64,000 bases of DNA, taken from NCBI RefSeq assembly GCF_001513955.1, contig NZ_KQ948147.1, positions 320,532-384,531 on the forward strand, given 5' to 3'. The notes under the pieces are model-generated. The model was not told the origin of the DNA. It made no database searches and saw only the letters and a program-made list of their open reading frames with translations. The stretch comes from Streptomyces pseudovenezuelae (GTDB taxonomy: Bacteria; Actinomycetota; Actinomycetes; Streptomycetales; Streptomycetaceae). Made by a program: the position numbers and the translations under genes. Positions within the stretch are counted from its first letter, which is position 1. The number at the start of each line of letters is the position of its first letter. Positions 26,077 through 34,380 of the stretch are shown here, piece by piece.

Positions 26077-27858
26077 TCACCCGTGCCAAGACCTCCACAA
26101 CGCCGCATACGCCCCGTCCGCCGCGACCAGTTCCTCATGGCTGCCCAGTTCGCTGATGCGGCCGCTCTCGACGACGGCGATGACGTCCGCGTCGTGGGCG
26201 GTGTGCAGGCGGTGGGCGATGGCGACCACGGTGCGGCCGTCGAGGACGCGGGCCAGGGAGCGTTCCAGGTGACGGGCCGCCCGGGGATCCAGCAGCGACG
26301 TGGCCTCGTCCAGGACCAGCGTGTGCGGGTCGGCCAGCACCAGCCGGGCCAGTGCGACCTGCTGGGCCTGGGCCGGAGTGACGGTCACCCCGCCCGAGCC
26401 GACCTCGGTGTCGAGGCCGTCGTCGAGCGCCCGCGCCCACCCGTCCGCGTCGACCGCGCCGAGGGCCGCCCAGAGCTCGGCGTCCGTGGCGTCCGTCCGG
26501 GCGAGCAGGAGGTTGTCGCGCAGGGAGCCCACGAAGACGTGGTGCTCCTGGTTGACGAGGGCCACGTGCTCACGGACCCGTTCGGCGGACATCCGGGACA
26601 GCTCGGCCCCGCCGAGGGTGACCCGGCCGTCCCGCGGCGCGTAGATGCCGGCGAGCAGCCTGCCCAGGGTGGACTTGCCGGCGCCCGAGGGGCCGACCAG
26701 CGCCACCCTGGTGCCGGGCGCGACCTTCAGGGACACCTCGCGCAGGACGTCCACGCCCTCCAGGTACCCGAAGCGCACCTGGTCCGCGTCCACGTCCCGC
26801 CCGTCGGGGGCGAGCCCGGTGTCCCCGACGGCAGGCTCGATGTCGCGGACTCCGACCAGCCGGGCCAGCGACACCTGGGCCACCTGAAGCTCGTCGTACC
26901 AGCGCAGGATCAGCCCGACCGGATCGACCAGCATCTGTGCGATCAGCGCGCCCGTCGTCAGCTGGCCGACTCCGATCCAGCCCTGGAGGACGAAGACTCC
27001 GCCGATCATCAGCACCGACGAAAGGATCATCACGTGGCTGATGTTGATGCAGGGGAAGAGCACCGAGCGCAGCCACAGCGTGTACCGCTCCCAGGCGGTC
27101 CACTCCTTGATCCGCCGCTCCGACAGCTCGATGCGACGCGCGCTCAGCCGGTGCGCCTCCACGGTGCGTCCGGCGTCCACGGTCTCCGCGAGCGCGGCGG
27201 CCACGGCGGCGTACCCCGCGGCCTCCGAGCGGTACGCCGAGGGTGCCCTCTTGAAGTACCAGCGGCAGCCGACCACCAGCAGCGGCACGGCGAGCAGTAC
27301 GGCGGCGGCCAGTGGCGGGGCGGTGACGACGAGCCCGCCCAGGAGCAGGGCGGCCCACACCACACCGATCGCCAGCTGGGGCACGGCCTCGCGCATGGCG
27401 TTGCCGAGCCGGTCGATGTCCGTGGTGATCCGGGACAGCAGATCACCGGTCCCGGCCCGCTCCAGGACGCCCGGCGGCAGGCCGACCGACCGTACGAGGA
27501 AGTCCTCGCGCAGGTCGGCCAGCATGCGCTCGCCGAGCATCGCACCGCGCAGCCGTACCTGCCGTACGAACACGGCCTGGACGACCAGCGCGCTCACGAA
27601 CAGCCCGGCCGTCAGCTCCAGATGGAGTTCCCCGGCTCCGTCCGAGACCCGCTCGACGAGGTCGCCGAGGAGCCAGGGGCCGACCATGGAGGCCAGCACC
27701 GCGACCGTGTTGACACCGACCAGGAGCCCGAAGGCGCGGCGGTGCCGGCGGAACAGTTCGGCCACGTAGGCCCGTACGGTCGCGGTGGCTCCGACGGGCA
27801 GGGTGTTCGCCGTCGTCGGTGCCGCCGGGTCGTACGCCGGTGGCGCCACGCCGATCAT
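26077..27858 (-). CDS. ABC exporter subunit B (canonical Walker A, degenerate signature)
   Basis: A 593-residue half-transporter: six membrane spans to about residue 330, then a nucleotide-binding domain. Walker A GPSGAGKST (~389), Walker B LVLDEATS and the H-loop IAHRL (~547) are intact, but the LSGGQ signature is replaced by VTPAQAQQ (~494). The gene overlaps its upstream partner by 4 bases (ATGA), so the two proteins almost certainly pair. Its ATP-binding P-loop would be completed by the good signature of subunit A. Substrate unknown; relatives export peptides, lipids or drugs. Confidence 0.93.
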   Translation of the reverse strand: MIGVAPPAYDPAAPTTANTLPVGATATVRAYVAELFRRHRRAFGLLVGVNTVAVLASMVGPWLLGDLVERVSDGAGELHLELTAGLFVSALVVQAVFVRQVRLRGAMLGERMLADLREDFLVRSVGLPPGVLERAGTGDLLSRITTDIDRLGNAMREAVPQLAIGVVWAALLLGGLVVTAPPLAAAVLLAVPLLVVGCRWYFKRAPSAYRSEAAGYAAVAAALAETVDAGRTVEAHRLSARRIELSERRIKEWTAWERYTLWLRSVLFPCINISHVMILSSVLMIGGVFVLQGWIGVGQLTTGALIAQMLVDPVGLILRWYDELQVAQVSLARLVGVRDIEPAVGDTGLAPDGRDVDADQVRFGYLEGVDVLREVSLKVAPGTRVALVGPSGAGKSTLGRLLAGIYAPRDGRVTLGGAELSRMSAERVREHVALVNQEHHVFVGSLRDNLLLARTDATDAELWAALGAVDADGWARALDDGLDTEVGSGGVTVTPAQAQQVALARLVLADPHTLVLDEATSLLDPRAARHLERSLARVLDGRTVVAIAHRLHTAHDADVIAVVESGRISELGSHEELVAADGAYAALWRSWHG

Positions 27859-29669
27859 GCGCTCTCCTCGATCTCTTCCAGTTCGTGCAGTACGGCTCGA
27901 TCGCCCAGTACGTCGGCCGACGCGGCCTCTTCGTCCGTCTCGCGGGTGACGACCGCCCGGTACCGCGGCTCCTTGCGCACCAGTTCGCGGTGCACCCCGA
28001 CCGCCGCGACCTCGCCCTCGTGCACCAGCACCACGCGGTCGGCGTGGTCCAGGAGCAGCGGCGAGGAGGTGAACACCACGGTCGTGCGCCCGGCCCGCAG
28101 ATCCCGCACGCCCTGCGCGATCCGTGCCTCGGTGTGCGAGTCGACGGCGGAGGTCGGTTCGTCCAGGACGAGCACGTCCGGGTCGGTGAACAGGGACCGG
28201 GCCAGCGCGAGCCGCTGGCGCTGGCCGCCCGACAGGGACCGCCCGCGTTCGGTGATGCGCGCGTCCATCGGGTCCTCGGCGCCCACGGACCCCTGGACCA
28301 GGGCCGCCAGCACGTCCGCGCACTGGGCGGCGGCGAGCGCCTCCTCGGCACCGACGTCTCCGGAGGCGGGCACGTCGAGCAGTTCGCGCAGGGTTCCGGA
28401 GAGCAGGACCGGGTCCTTGTCCTGGACCAGGACCGCCGTGCGCGCCGAGCCGAGCGGCAGCTCGTCCAGCGGCACCCCGCCCAGCAGCACCGACGTGCCC
28501 TCCTCCGAGGGGTGGCCGCCGAGGCGTTCGGCCAGCAGCCCCGCCGTGTCCGGGTCACCGCACACCACGGCGGTGAGCCGGCCGGAGGGGGCGAGCAGAC
28601 CGGTGGCCGGGTCGTACAGATCCCCGGCCGGCAGGCCGTCCCCGGCCCTGTCCCGCGAGCCCTCGGCGGAGGTGGCCCGCTCCAGGGACAGCACCCGGGC
28701 GGCCCGGGTGGCCGAGGGGCGGGAGAAGGAGTACGCCATGGCGATCTCCTCGAAGTGCCGCAGCGGATAAGTCATGATCATGACCGAGCTGTAGACGGCG
28801 ACCAGTTCGCCGATCTCGACGCGGCCCTGCCGGGCCAGATGGACGCCGTACCAGACGACCGCGATCAGCAGCAGCCCTGGCAGCAGCACCTGGATCGCGG
28901 CGATCAGGGACCACATCCGGGCGCTGCGCACGGCCGCGTGGCGGACCTCCTGGGAGGCCCTGCGGTAGCGGTCGAGGAAGAGTTCCTCGCCGCCGATGCC
29001 GCGCAGCACCCGCAGACCGGCGACGGTGTCGGAGGCCAGTTCGGTGGCGCGGCCGGCCTTCTCGCGCTGGACGTCGGCGCGGCGGGTCGCGCGGGGCAGC
29101 AGCGGCAGCGCCGCGAGGGCCAGGACCGGCAGACCCACGGCGACCACCCCGCCGAGGGCCGGCTGGTAGACGACCAGTCCGGCGCAGACCACGACGACGG
29201 TGACCGCCGCCGCGGTGAACCGCGACCAGGCCTCCACGAACCAGCCGATCTTCTCGACGTCGCCGGTGGAGACGGCCACGACCTCGCCCGCCGCGACCCG
29301 CCGGGTCAGCGCCGAGCCCAGGTTCGCGGCCTTGTGGGCCAGCAACTGCTGGACGCGCGCGGCGGCAGTGATCCAGTTGGTGACGGCGCTGCGGTGCAGG
29401 AAGGTGTCGCCGAGCGCGCTTCCGGCGCAGCACAGCGCCAGCAGGCCGCCCGCGAGGGCGAGTCGGCGGCCGGAGTGGTCGACGACCGCCTGGATGGCCA
29501 CGCCGACGCAGAAGGGCAGCGCGGAGACGGAGAGGAAGTGCAGCAGTCCCCAGGCCAGCGACTTGAGCTGTCCGCCCAGTTGGTTCCTGAAGAGCCACCA
29601 CAGGAACCGGGGACCCGAGCGCGCGTCGGGCACTCCCGGGTCGGGATAGGGAAGGTCCTGGATCTGCAT
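27855..29669 (-). CDS. ABC exporter subunit A (degenerate Walker A and H-loop)
   Basis: A 604-residue half-transporter with about six spans in residues 25-310. Its signature LSGGQRQR (~478) and Walker B VLVLDEPTS are canonical, but the Walker A position reads CGDPDTAGLLAERLGG (~370), lacking the lysine, and the H-loop region reads VFTSSP (~531) with no histidine. It therefore probably cannot hydrolyse ATP in its own P-loop. ATG 29669 is chosen over a longer frame on the basis of the GGGAAC site and the start of recognisable protein. Confidence 0.92.
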   Translation of the reverse strand: MQIQDLPYPDPGVPDARSGPRFLWWLFRNQLGGQLKSLAWGLLHFLSVSALPFCVGVAIQAVVDHSGRRLALAGGLLALCCAGSALGDTFLHRSAVTNWITAAARVQQLLAHKAANLGSALTRRVAAGEVVAVSTGDVEKIGWFVEAWSRFTAAAVTVVVVCAGLVVYQPALGGVVAVGLPVLALAALPLLPRATRRADVQREKAGRATELASDTVAGLRVLRGIGGEELFLDRYRRASQEVRHAAVRSARMWSLIAAIQVLLPGLLLIAVVWYGVHLARQGRVEIGELVAVYSSVMIMTYPLRHFEEIAMAYSFSRPSATRAARVLSLERATSAEGSRDRAGDGLPAGDLYDPATGLLAPSGRLTAVVCGDPDTAGLLAERLGGHPSEEGTSVLLGGVPLDELPLGSARTAVLVQDKDPVLLSGTLRELLDVPASGDVGAEEALAAAQCADVLAALVQGSVGAEDPMDARITERGRSLSGGQRQRLALARSLFTDPDVLVLDEPTSAVDSHTEARIAQGVRDLRAGRTTVVFTSSPLLLDHADRVVLVHEGEVAAVGVHRELVRKEPRYRAVVTRETDEEAASADVLGDRAVLHELEEIEESA

Positions 29670-29848
29670 GACGTGTTCCCGGTGGCTCGTGTCAGGGGGG
29701 ATGGGAGGGAGCCGCGCACGGCGGCTGCAAACCGTGAAAGGTTCGCGGCAGAGCGTGGTCGGAGGCAACAGGTTTTCCGCCGCCCGGAACAGAACCGGCT
29801 GCGCTGTGCGCGTCTGCGCCGCCGGGACCGCGGTGCGACCATGGAGCG

Positions 29849-30586
29849 ATGCGAGGCACCGGAGCACGGCGTGCCGTGGTCACGACGACGGTCCTGGGAG
29901 CACTGCTGATCCCCCTGGGGGGCTGCGGCGGGCCGGGACCGGCGGCCCCCGGCGGCCCCCGCGCCCGGGCCGTCGACGGCTCCGCCGACAAACCGGCACA
30001 CCGACCGACCCGTATCCCCGGCGTGGGTGACCGCCTCCAGCGCCGCATCCCCGAGGCCTCCCGCCAGGTCGTCGTGGTCTACGGAGACGGCAAGGACTCC
30101 CCGGACGCCACCGTGGTGCTCTACACCAGGCGCGGTTCCGTCTGGGACCGGGTCCGCGACTGGCCCGCGCACAACGGCAGCAAGGGCTGGACCACCGATC
30201 ACCGCGAGGGCGACCGGCGCAGCCCCGTCGGCGTGTTCACGCTGAGCGACGCGGGCGGTGTGCTCCCGGACCCCGGGGCCCGGCTGCCGTACACGAGGTC
30301 CGCCGCCATGGCGGTCCCGCGCTGGTGGCCCAGGTCCTACTGGCACGACTTCGACTACGTCGTCGCGATCGACTACAACCGGGTCCTGGGGACCCCGCCG
30401 AACAACCAGACCCGGCCCCGGGGTTACTCCGAGGGCGGTGGCATCTGGCTGCACCTGGACCACGGCAGCGGTACGTCGGCCTGTGTCAGCGTGTCCAGGC
30501 CGGCGATGCGGTATCTGCTGCGCACGCTCGATCCGGACCGGCATCCTGTGGTGGTGATGGGGGACAGGGTGGACCTGCGGGCCTGA
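29849..30586 (+). CDS. L,D-transpeptidase-like (YkuD-type) lipoprotein
   Basis: A 245-residue exported protein. The N-terminus has a basic patch, a hydrophobic run and lipobox LGGC with Cys26, predicting a lipoprotein. The catalytic region contains IWLHLDHGSGTSACVSV: the His and the Cys followed by VSV fit the HxGxxx...S-x-GC active site of YkuD domains, though the usual glycine before Cys is alanine. Such enzymes cross-link or anchor peptidoglycan. It is followed 56 bp later by the secreted amidase gene. Confidence 0.82.
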   Translation: MRGTGARRAVVTTTVLGALLIPLGGCGGPGPAAPGGPRARAVDGSADKPAHRPTRIPGVGDRLQRRIPEASRQVVVVYGDGKDSPDATVVLYTRRGSVWDRVRDWPAHNGSKGWTTDHREGDRRSPVGVFTLSDAGGVLPDPGARLPYTRSAAMAVPRWWPRSYWHDFDYVVAIDYNRVLGTPPNNQTRPRGYSEGGGIWLHLDHGSGTSACVSVSRPAMRYLLRTLDPDRHPVVVMGDRVDLRA

Positions 30587-30642
30587 GGCCCCTGGGGGAG
30601 GCGTCATTGCGGGAGACGGCCGACTCCCCGTAGAACACGGCC

Positions 30643-32262
30643 ATGAAGAGACGGATCGTCATGTCCATGCTCGCAGGAGCGACCCTCCTGGCGGGCACCC
30701 TGCTCGGAGCGACGCCCGCCCAGCCCGCCGAGGCGCGGTCCCCGCAGGCCCGACCGGCCGACGTCCCCGCGGAGTTCGGCAGTGACTGGCACGACCCGGT
30801 CACCGCGGCGCCGCCCGTGACCAGGCCCCCGGGCGCGTCCTGCCGAGTCACCCTCGCCGAAGCGCAGTTCCGCGACTTCACCCCGTACACCGGCACCTAC
30901 ACCCCGCCCGAGGGCTGCGGCGACCGCTGGAGCAAGGTCGTGCTCCGCATGGACGGCAAGGTCAAGGGACGGCAGTTCGACCGGCTCGGGTACCTGCATG
31001 TCGGCGGGGTCGAGATCTTCCGTACGTCCACACCGCAGCCCTCGCCCGACGGCATCGAGTGGTCCGTCGAGAAGGACGTCACGCGCTACAGCGACACCCT
31101 CCGCGCCCGCCACGACGTCGAGATGCTCATCGGGAACGTCGTCGACGACACGTACACCGGGATCATCGACGTGAAGGTCACGCTCACGTTCTACGAGGGG
31201 CGCGCGGCGCAGGCGCCGGACCGCGTGCTGACGCTCCACGACAACACCCTCACCACCCCGCGCAACAGCGAGCGCATCGTCGCCGAGGTGTACGCCACCG
31301 GTTCGGGCGGCGGTTGCGAGGAGTACTGGTACCTGACGGTGCCGTCGAACGCGCCGTACTCCTGCCAGGCCGACAACGGCCCCTACCGCGAGGTGCAGAT
31401 CAAGGTCGACGGCCGACTCGCCGGCATCGCCGCGCCGTTCCCGACCGTGTGGACCGGTGGCTGGTCCAATCCCTTTCTCTGGTACGTCGTCCCGGGCCCC
31501 CGCGCCTTCGACATCAAGCCGATCGAATACGACCTGACCCCCTTCGCCGGCCTCCTCAACGACGGGCGGGCGCACCGCGTGGACGTCGCGGTCGTCGGCG
31601 TCCCCGAGGGGCAGGCCGGCTGGAGCACTCCCGTGAACGTCCTCGTCTGGCAGGACGCCGGGCGCGCGCACGTCACCGGGAGGCTCACCGCTCACACGGC
31701 CGGCGAGCTCGCCGACTCCTCGACGTACACACCCGGTTCGGAACACCGTGTGGACACCGAGGGTGATCACCGGCTCACCGTCGCCGGATACGTCGACACC
31801 TCGCACGGCCGTGTCACCACCACCGTCCGCCGCTCGCTGGCGAACACCTCCACGCACCGCTGGGCCGACGGCGAGAACCCCGACGCCCTCAAGGCGACCT
31901 GGACGGACGACGAGTCGGTCACCGTCGACGGCCGGGGCCCGGCCCGGACCACCCGCACCCACCGCACGTACACGATGGACGGCACGACCACCATCGGCGC
32001 GGGCGACCGGCTGCGCACCCGGTTGACCCTCGGTGACCGTGCCGAGGTCACGGTGACCCGGTCGGGCCGTCGCACGGGGTGGTACCGGCTCGACGACACC
32101 TACGCGGGCGACGCCACGTACACGATCAACGTCCCGCGCGACCAGCGGCACGCGGTCGGAACGACGAGCGAGCGCTACCGGATCCGCGGTTCGGCCGGCT
32201 GCCACGACCGGTCCGTCGGCACCGCCCAGGGGGTGCTGATCCGGGAACGCGAGGGCTGCTGA
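30643..32262 (+). CDS. Secreted peptide-N4-asparagine amidase (PNGase A family)
   Basis: A 539-residue protein with a clear Sec signal (about 28 residues, cleavage after AQPAEA). The mature part is a beta-rich protein that I recognise as the peptide-N4-(N-acetyl-glucosaminyl) asparagine amidase family, with markers such as GYLHVGGVEIFRTSTPQP, WSVEKDVTRYSD and NPFLWYVVPGPRAFD. Family members remove N-glycans from glycoproteins; in a soil organism this suggests scavenging host or fungal glycoproteins. No transporter for released glycans is adjacent. Confidence 0.85.
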   Translation: MKRRIVMSMLAGATLLAGTLLGATPAQPAEARSPQARPADVPAEFGSDWHDPVTAAPPVTRPPGASCRVTLAEAQFRDFTPYTGTYTPPEGCGDRWSKVVLRMDGKVKGRQFDRLGYLHVGGVEIFRTSTPQPSPDGIEWSVEKDVTRYSDTLRARHDVEMLIGNVVDDTYTGIIDVKVTLTFYEGRAAQAPDRVLTLHDNTLTTPRNSERIVAEVYATGSGGGCEEYWYLTVPSNAPYSCQADNGPYREVQIKVDGRLAGIAAPFPTVWTGGWSNPFLWYVVPGPRAFDIKPIEYDLTPFAGLLNDGRAHRVDVAVVGVPEGQAGWSTPVNVLVWQDAGRAHVTGRLTAHTAGELADSSTYTPGSEHRVDTEGDHRLTVAGYVDTSHGRVTTTVRRSLANTSTHRWADGENPDALKATWTDDESVTVDGRGPARTTRTHRTYTMDGTTTIGAGDRLRTRLTLGDRAEVTVTRSGRRTGWYRLDDTYAGDATYTINVPRDQRHAVGTTSERYRIRGSAGCHDRSVGTAQGVLIREREGC

Positions 32263-32271
32263 GGGACGTTG

Positions 32272-32287
32272 TGTGCGATGCGTCACA
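32272..32287. promoter_or_regulatory. Crp-like dyad upstream of the dicarboxylate symporter gene
   Basis: TGTGC-N6-TCACA matches the Crp consensus TGTGA-N6-TCACA with one mismatch. It lies 145 bp before the GTG of dctA, just after the stop of the amidase gene. A C4-dicarboxylate carrier is a plausible Crp target, but the location is rather far upstream and the match is short. Confidence 0.4.
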
Positions 32288-32431
32288 GGCAGCGTGATTT
32301 ACCCGGCTGAAACGCGACGGTTGCGCGCGTGATCAACGATCCCTCCAGAGTGATCGCCACGGAAGCCGCTTTCCGTATCGCAGAAGTCTCCCCCGGGCTT
32401 CCGCGTGTCCCCCCTCGCTCAAGGAGTGCTC

Positions 32432-33790
32432 GTGCCGCCGTCCGTCCCGTCGTCGCCGCGACGCGTCGCACGCATACTGCGTACCTCTCTCTTCGCGCAG
32501 GTCGCCTGCGCGCTCGTGCTCGGCATCCTCGTCGGAAAGCTGTGGCCCGGCTTCGCCTCGGACCTCCAGCCGCTCGGCGACGGCTTCACCCGGCTCATCA
32601 AGACGATCATCTCGCCGCTCGTGTTCTGCGTGGTCGTCGTCGGCATCGCCAAGGCCGGTGATCTGAAGGCGTTCGGCCGGATCGGGCTCAAGGCGCTGAT
32701 CTGGTTCGAGGTCGCGAGCACCCTCGCGCTGATCATCGGGCTGCTCGCCGCCAACCTCGTCCAACCCGGCTCGGGGATGCACGTCGACCCGGCCACGCTC
32801 GACAGCGCCGCCGTCGACGCCAAGACGGGCGGTGGGCACCTGCCCTCGACGACCGAGTTCGTCGTCAACGCGCTGCCCACCAGTTTCATCGGCGCCTTCG
32901 CCGAGAACTCCCTGCTCCAGGTGCTCATCCTGGCCTGTCTGGTGGGCGCCGCGCTGCTGCACCTCGGGCACACCAAGGTCCCCCAGGTGCTGCCCGCCAT
33001 CGAGCAGGCCCAGGAGATCATCTTCGCGATCGTCGGCTTCGTGATGCGCCTCGCGCCGATCGCGGTGTTCGGCGCGATGGCCGTCCTGATCGGCCAGTAC
33101 GGCCTCGGCGTCATCGAGACCTACGCCAAGCTGATCATCCTGTGCTACGCGGCCGCCGCGCTCTTCATCGCCCTGCTCGCCGTCGCGCTCAAGGCGCTCA
33201 CCGGGCTCAGTCTCTGGAAGTTCCTGCGCTACATCCGCGAGGAGATGCTGCTCGCGCTCGGCACCGCGTCCACCGAGTCCGTCATGCCGCGCGTGATGCA
33301 GAAGCTGCGCAAGGCCGGTGCCCGCGACGACGCCGTGGGCCTGGTACTGCCCACCGGTTACTCCTTCAACCTGGACGGAGCCTCGCTCTACCTCTCCATC
33401 GGCACGCTGTTCATCGCCCAGGCGGTGGGCGTCGACCTCAGCCTGGGCCAGCAGATCACCGTGGTCCTGGTGCTGATGCTGACCAGCAAGGGCATGGCGG
33501 GCATCCCCGGCTCGGCCTTCCTCGCCCTGTCCGCCACGGCGTCCTCGCTGGGCGCGATCCCGGCCGGTGCGGTCGCCCTGCTCCTCGGCGTGGACCGCAT
33601 CATGGACTCGATGCGCGTCGTGACGAACCTGCTCGGCAACTGCGTCGCCGTGTTCGCGGTCTCCCGCTGGGAGGGGGCGCTGGACATCGACCGGGCGAAG
33701 AGGGTGCTGGGCGGCGAGGCCGAACCCGCCACGGAGGACGAACCCGTACGGGCGGAGGCCCTCAAGGAGCCCGTGCCCGAGGCCGGCTGA
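32432..33790 (+). CDS. dctA: Dicarboxylate/cation symporter (DctA type)
   Basis: A 452-residue DAACS-family carrier taking up succinate, fumarate or malate with protons or sodium. Landmarks: TSLFAQVACALVLGILVG at the first span, TIISPLVFCVVVVGIA, the re-entrant loop TASTESVMPRV, and the transport core PTGYSFNLDGASLYL with the following spans. GTG 32432 is preferred because AAGGAG lies 5 bases upstream; an earlier GTG at 32405 has none. A 49-nt perfect hairpin follows the stop. Confidence 0.95.
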   Translation: MPPSVPSSPRRVARILRTSLFAQVACALVLGILVGKLWPGFASDLQPLGDGFTRLIKTIISPLVFCVVVVGIAKAGDLKAFGRIGLKALIWFEVASTLALIIGLLAANLVQPGSGMHVDPATLDSAAVDAKTGGGHLPSTTEFVVNALPTSFIGAFAENSLLQVLILACLVGAALLHLGHTKVPQVLPAIEQAQEIIFAIVGFVMRLAPIAVFGAMAVLIGQYGLGVIETYAKLIILCYAAAALFIALLAVALKALTGLSLWKFLRYIREEMLLALGTASTESVMPRVMQKLRKAGARDDAVGLVLPTGYSFNLDGASLYLSIGTLFIAQAVGVDLSLGQQITVVLVLMLTSKGMAGIPGSAFLALSATASSLGAIPAGAVALLLGVDRIMDSMRVVTNLLGNCVAVFAVSRWEGALDIDRAKRVLGGEAEPATEDEPVRAEALKEPVPEAG

Positions 33791-33801
33791 CGCCGGTCCC
33801 C

Positions 33802-33850
33802 GAACGGGGTGTGGCCACCACTTCACCGAAGTGGTGGCCACACCCCGTTC
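33802..33850. terminator. Bidirectional terminator: perfect 23-bp stem, 3-nt loop
   Basis: Two 23-base arms (left begins GAACGGGGTGTGG) pair perfectly around the loop ACC. It lies 12 bp after the dctA stop, and the TGA of the convergent MarR gene overlaps the end of the right arm. The symmetry lets it end transcription from both sides. Confidence 0.9.
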
Positions 33851-34286
33851 AGCACGGTCCGTCCGCCAAGGTGTCCAGCAACTGGCCCAGCACCTCACGC
33901 TGTTCGCCCGACAGGGGGGCGAGGATCTCCTCCGCCGCGGCCCTGCGTACGTCCCGCAGCTCCCGGAGCGTCTTCACGCCGTCCTCGGTGAGCTCGATGC
34001 GGATCACCCGGCGATTGGCCGGATCGGGCACCCGGCGCACCTTGCCGCCCGCTTCCAGCCCGTCGACGAGCGTGGTCACCGCGCGCGGCACCACCTCCAG
34101 CCGCTCCGCGAGATCGGCCATGCGGGGCGGCGTCTCCCAGTGCGCGAGCGTGCGCAGCAGCCGGGACTGCGCCGGGGTCACGCCGAGACCGCGCTCATGG
34201 AGCTGGCGCTTCTGGATGCGGTGCACCCGGCGCGTGAGCCTGAGCAACTGCTCGGCGAGCAGGCTGTCGGAATCTGGCGTGGTCAT
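33849..34286 (-). CDS. MarR-family transcriptional regulator
   Basis: A 145-residue winged-helix repressor. Residues 55-90 (MADLAERLEVVPRAVTTLVD, then GGKVRRVPDPANRR) are the recognition helix and wing; flanking helices form the dimer. It is divergent from an ABC exporter, with a dyad between the starts, the common arrangement in which a drug or toxic ligand releases MarR and induces export. The gene starts from ATG 34286. Confidence 0.92.
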   Translation of the reverse strand: MTTPDSDSLLAEQLLRLTRRVHRIQKRQLHERGLGVTPAQSRLLRTLAHWETPPRMADLAERLEVVPRAVTTLVDGLEAGGKVRRVPDPANRRVIRIELTEDGVKTLRELRDVRRAAAEEILAPLSGEQREVLGQLLDTLADGPC

Positions 34287-34310
34287 GCGGGAACAATATC
34301 AGGACCTAAT

Positions 34311-34335
34311 TCATTGTGAGCATAGGTAACAATGA
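34311..34335. promoter_or_regulatory. Putative MarR operator
   Basis: Arms TCATTGT and ACAATGA are exact inverted repeats separated by 11 bases. The AT-rich site is striking in GC-rich surroundings and lies between the divergent MarR and ABC exporter genes, 25 bp from one start and 46 bp from the other. Confidence 0.7.
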
Positions 34336-34380
34336 GCTAGGCTCCGTCAGTCCTCGCCACCTCACCTTCCGTAGGAGACC

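Noticed and set aside
20893..28770. Continuous plus-strand frame of about 2600 codons antisense to thioesterase, helicase and ABC genes
   Set aside because: It crosses several recognised minus-strand genes and a tandem repeat, has no domain or ribosome site, and is explained by third-position GC bias that removes stop codons.
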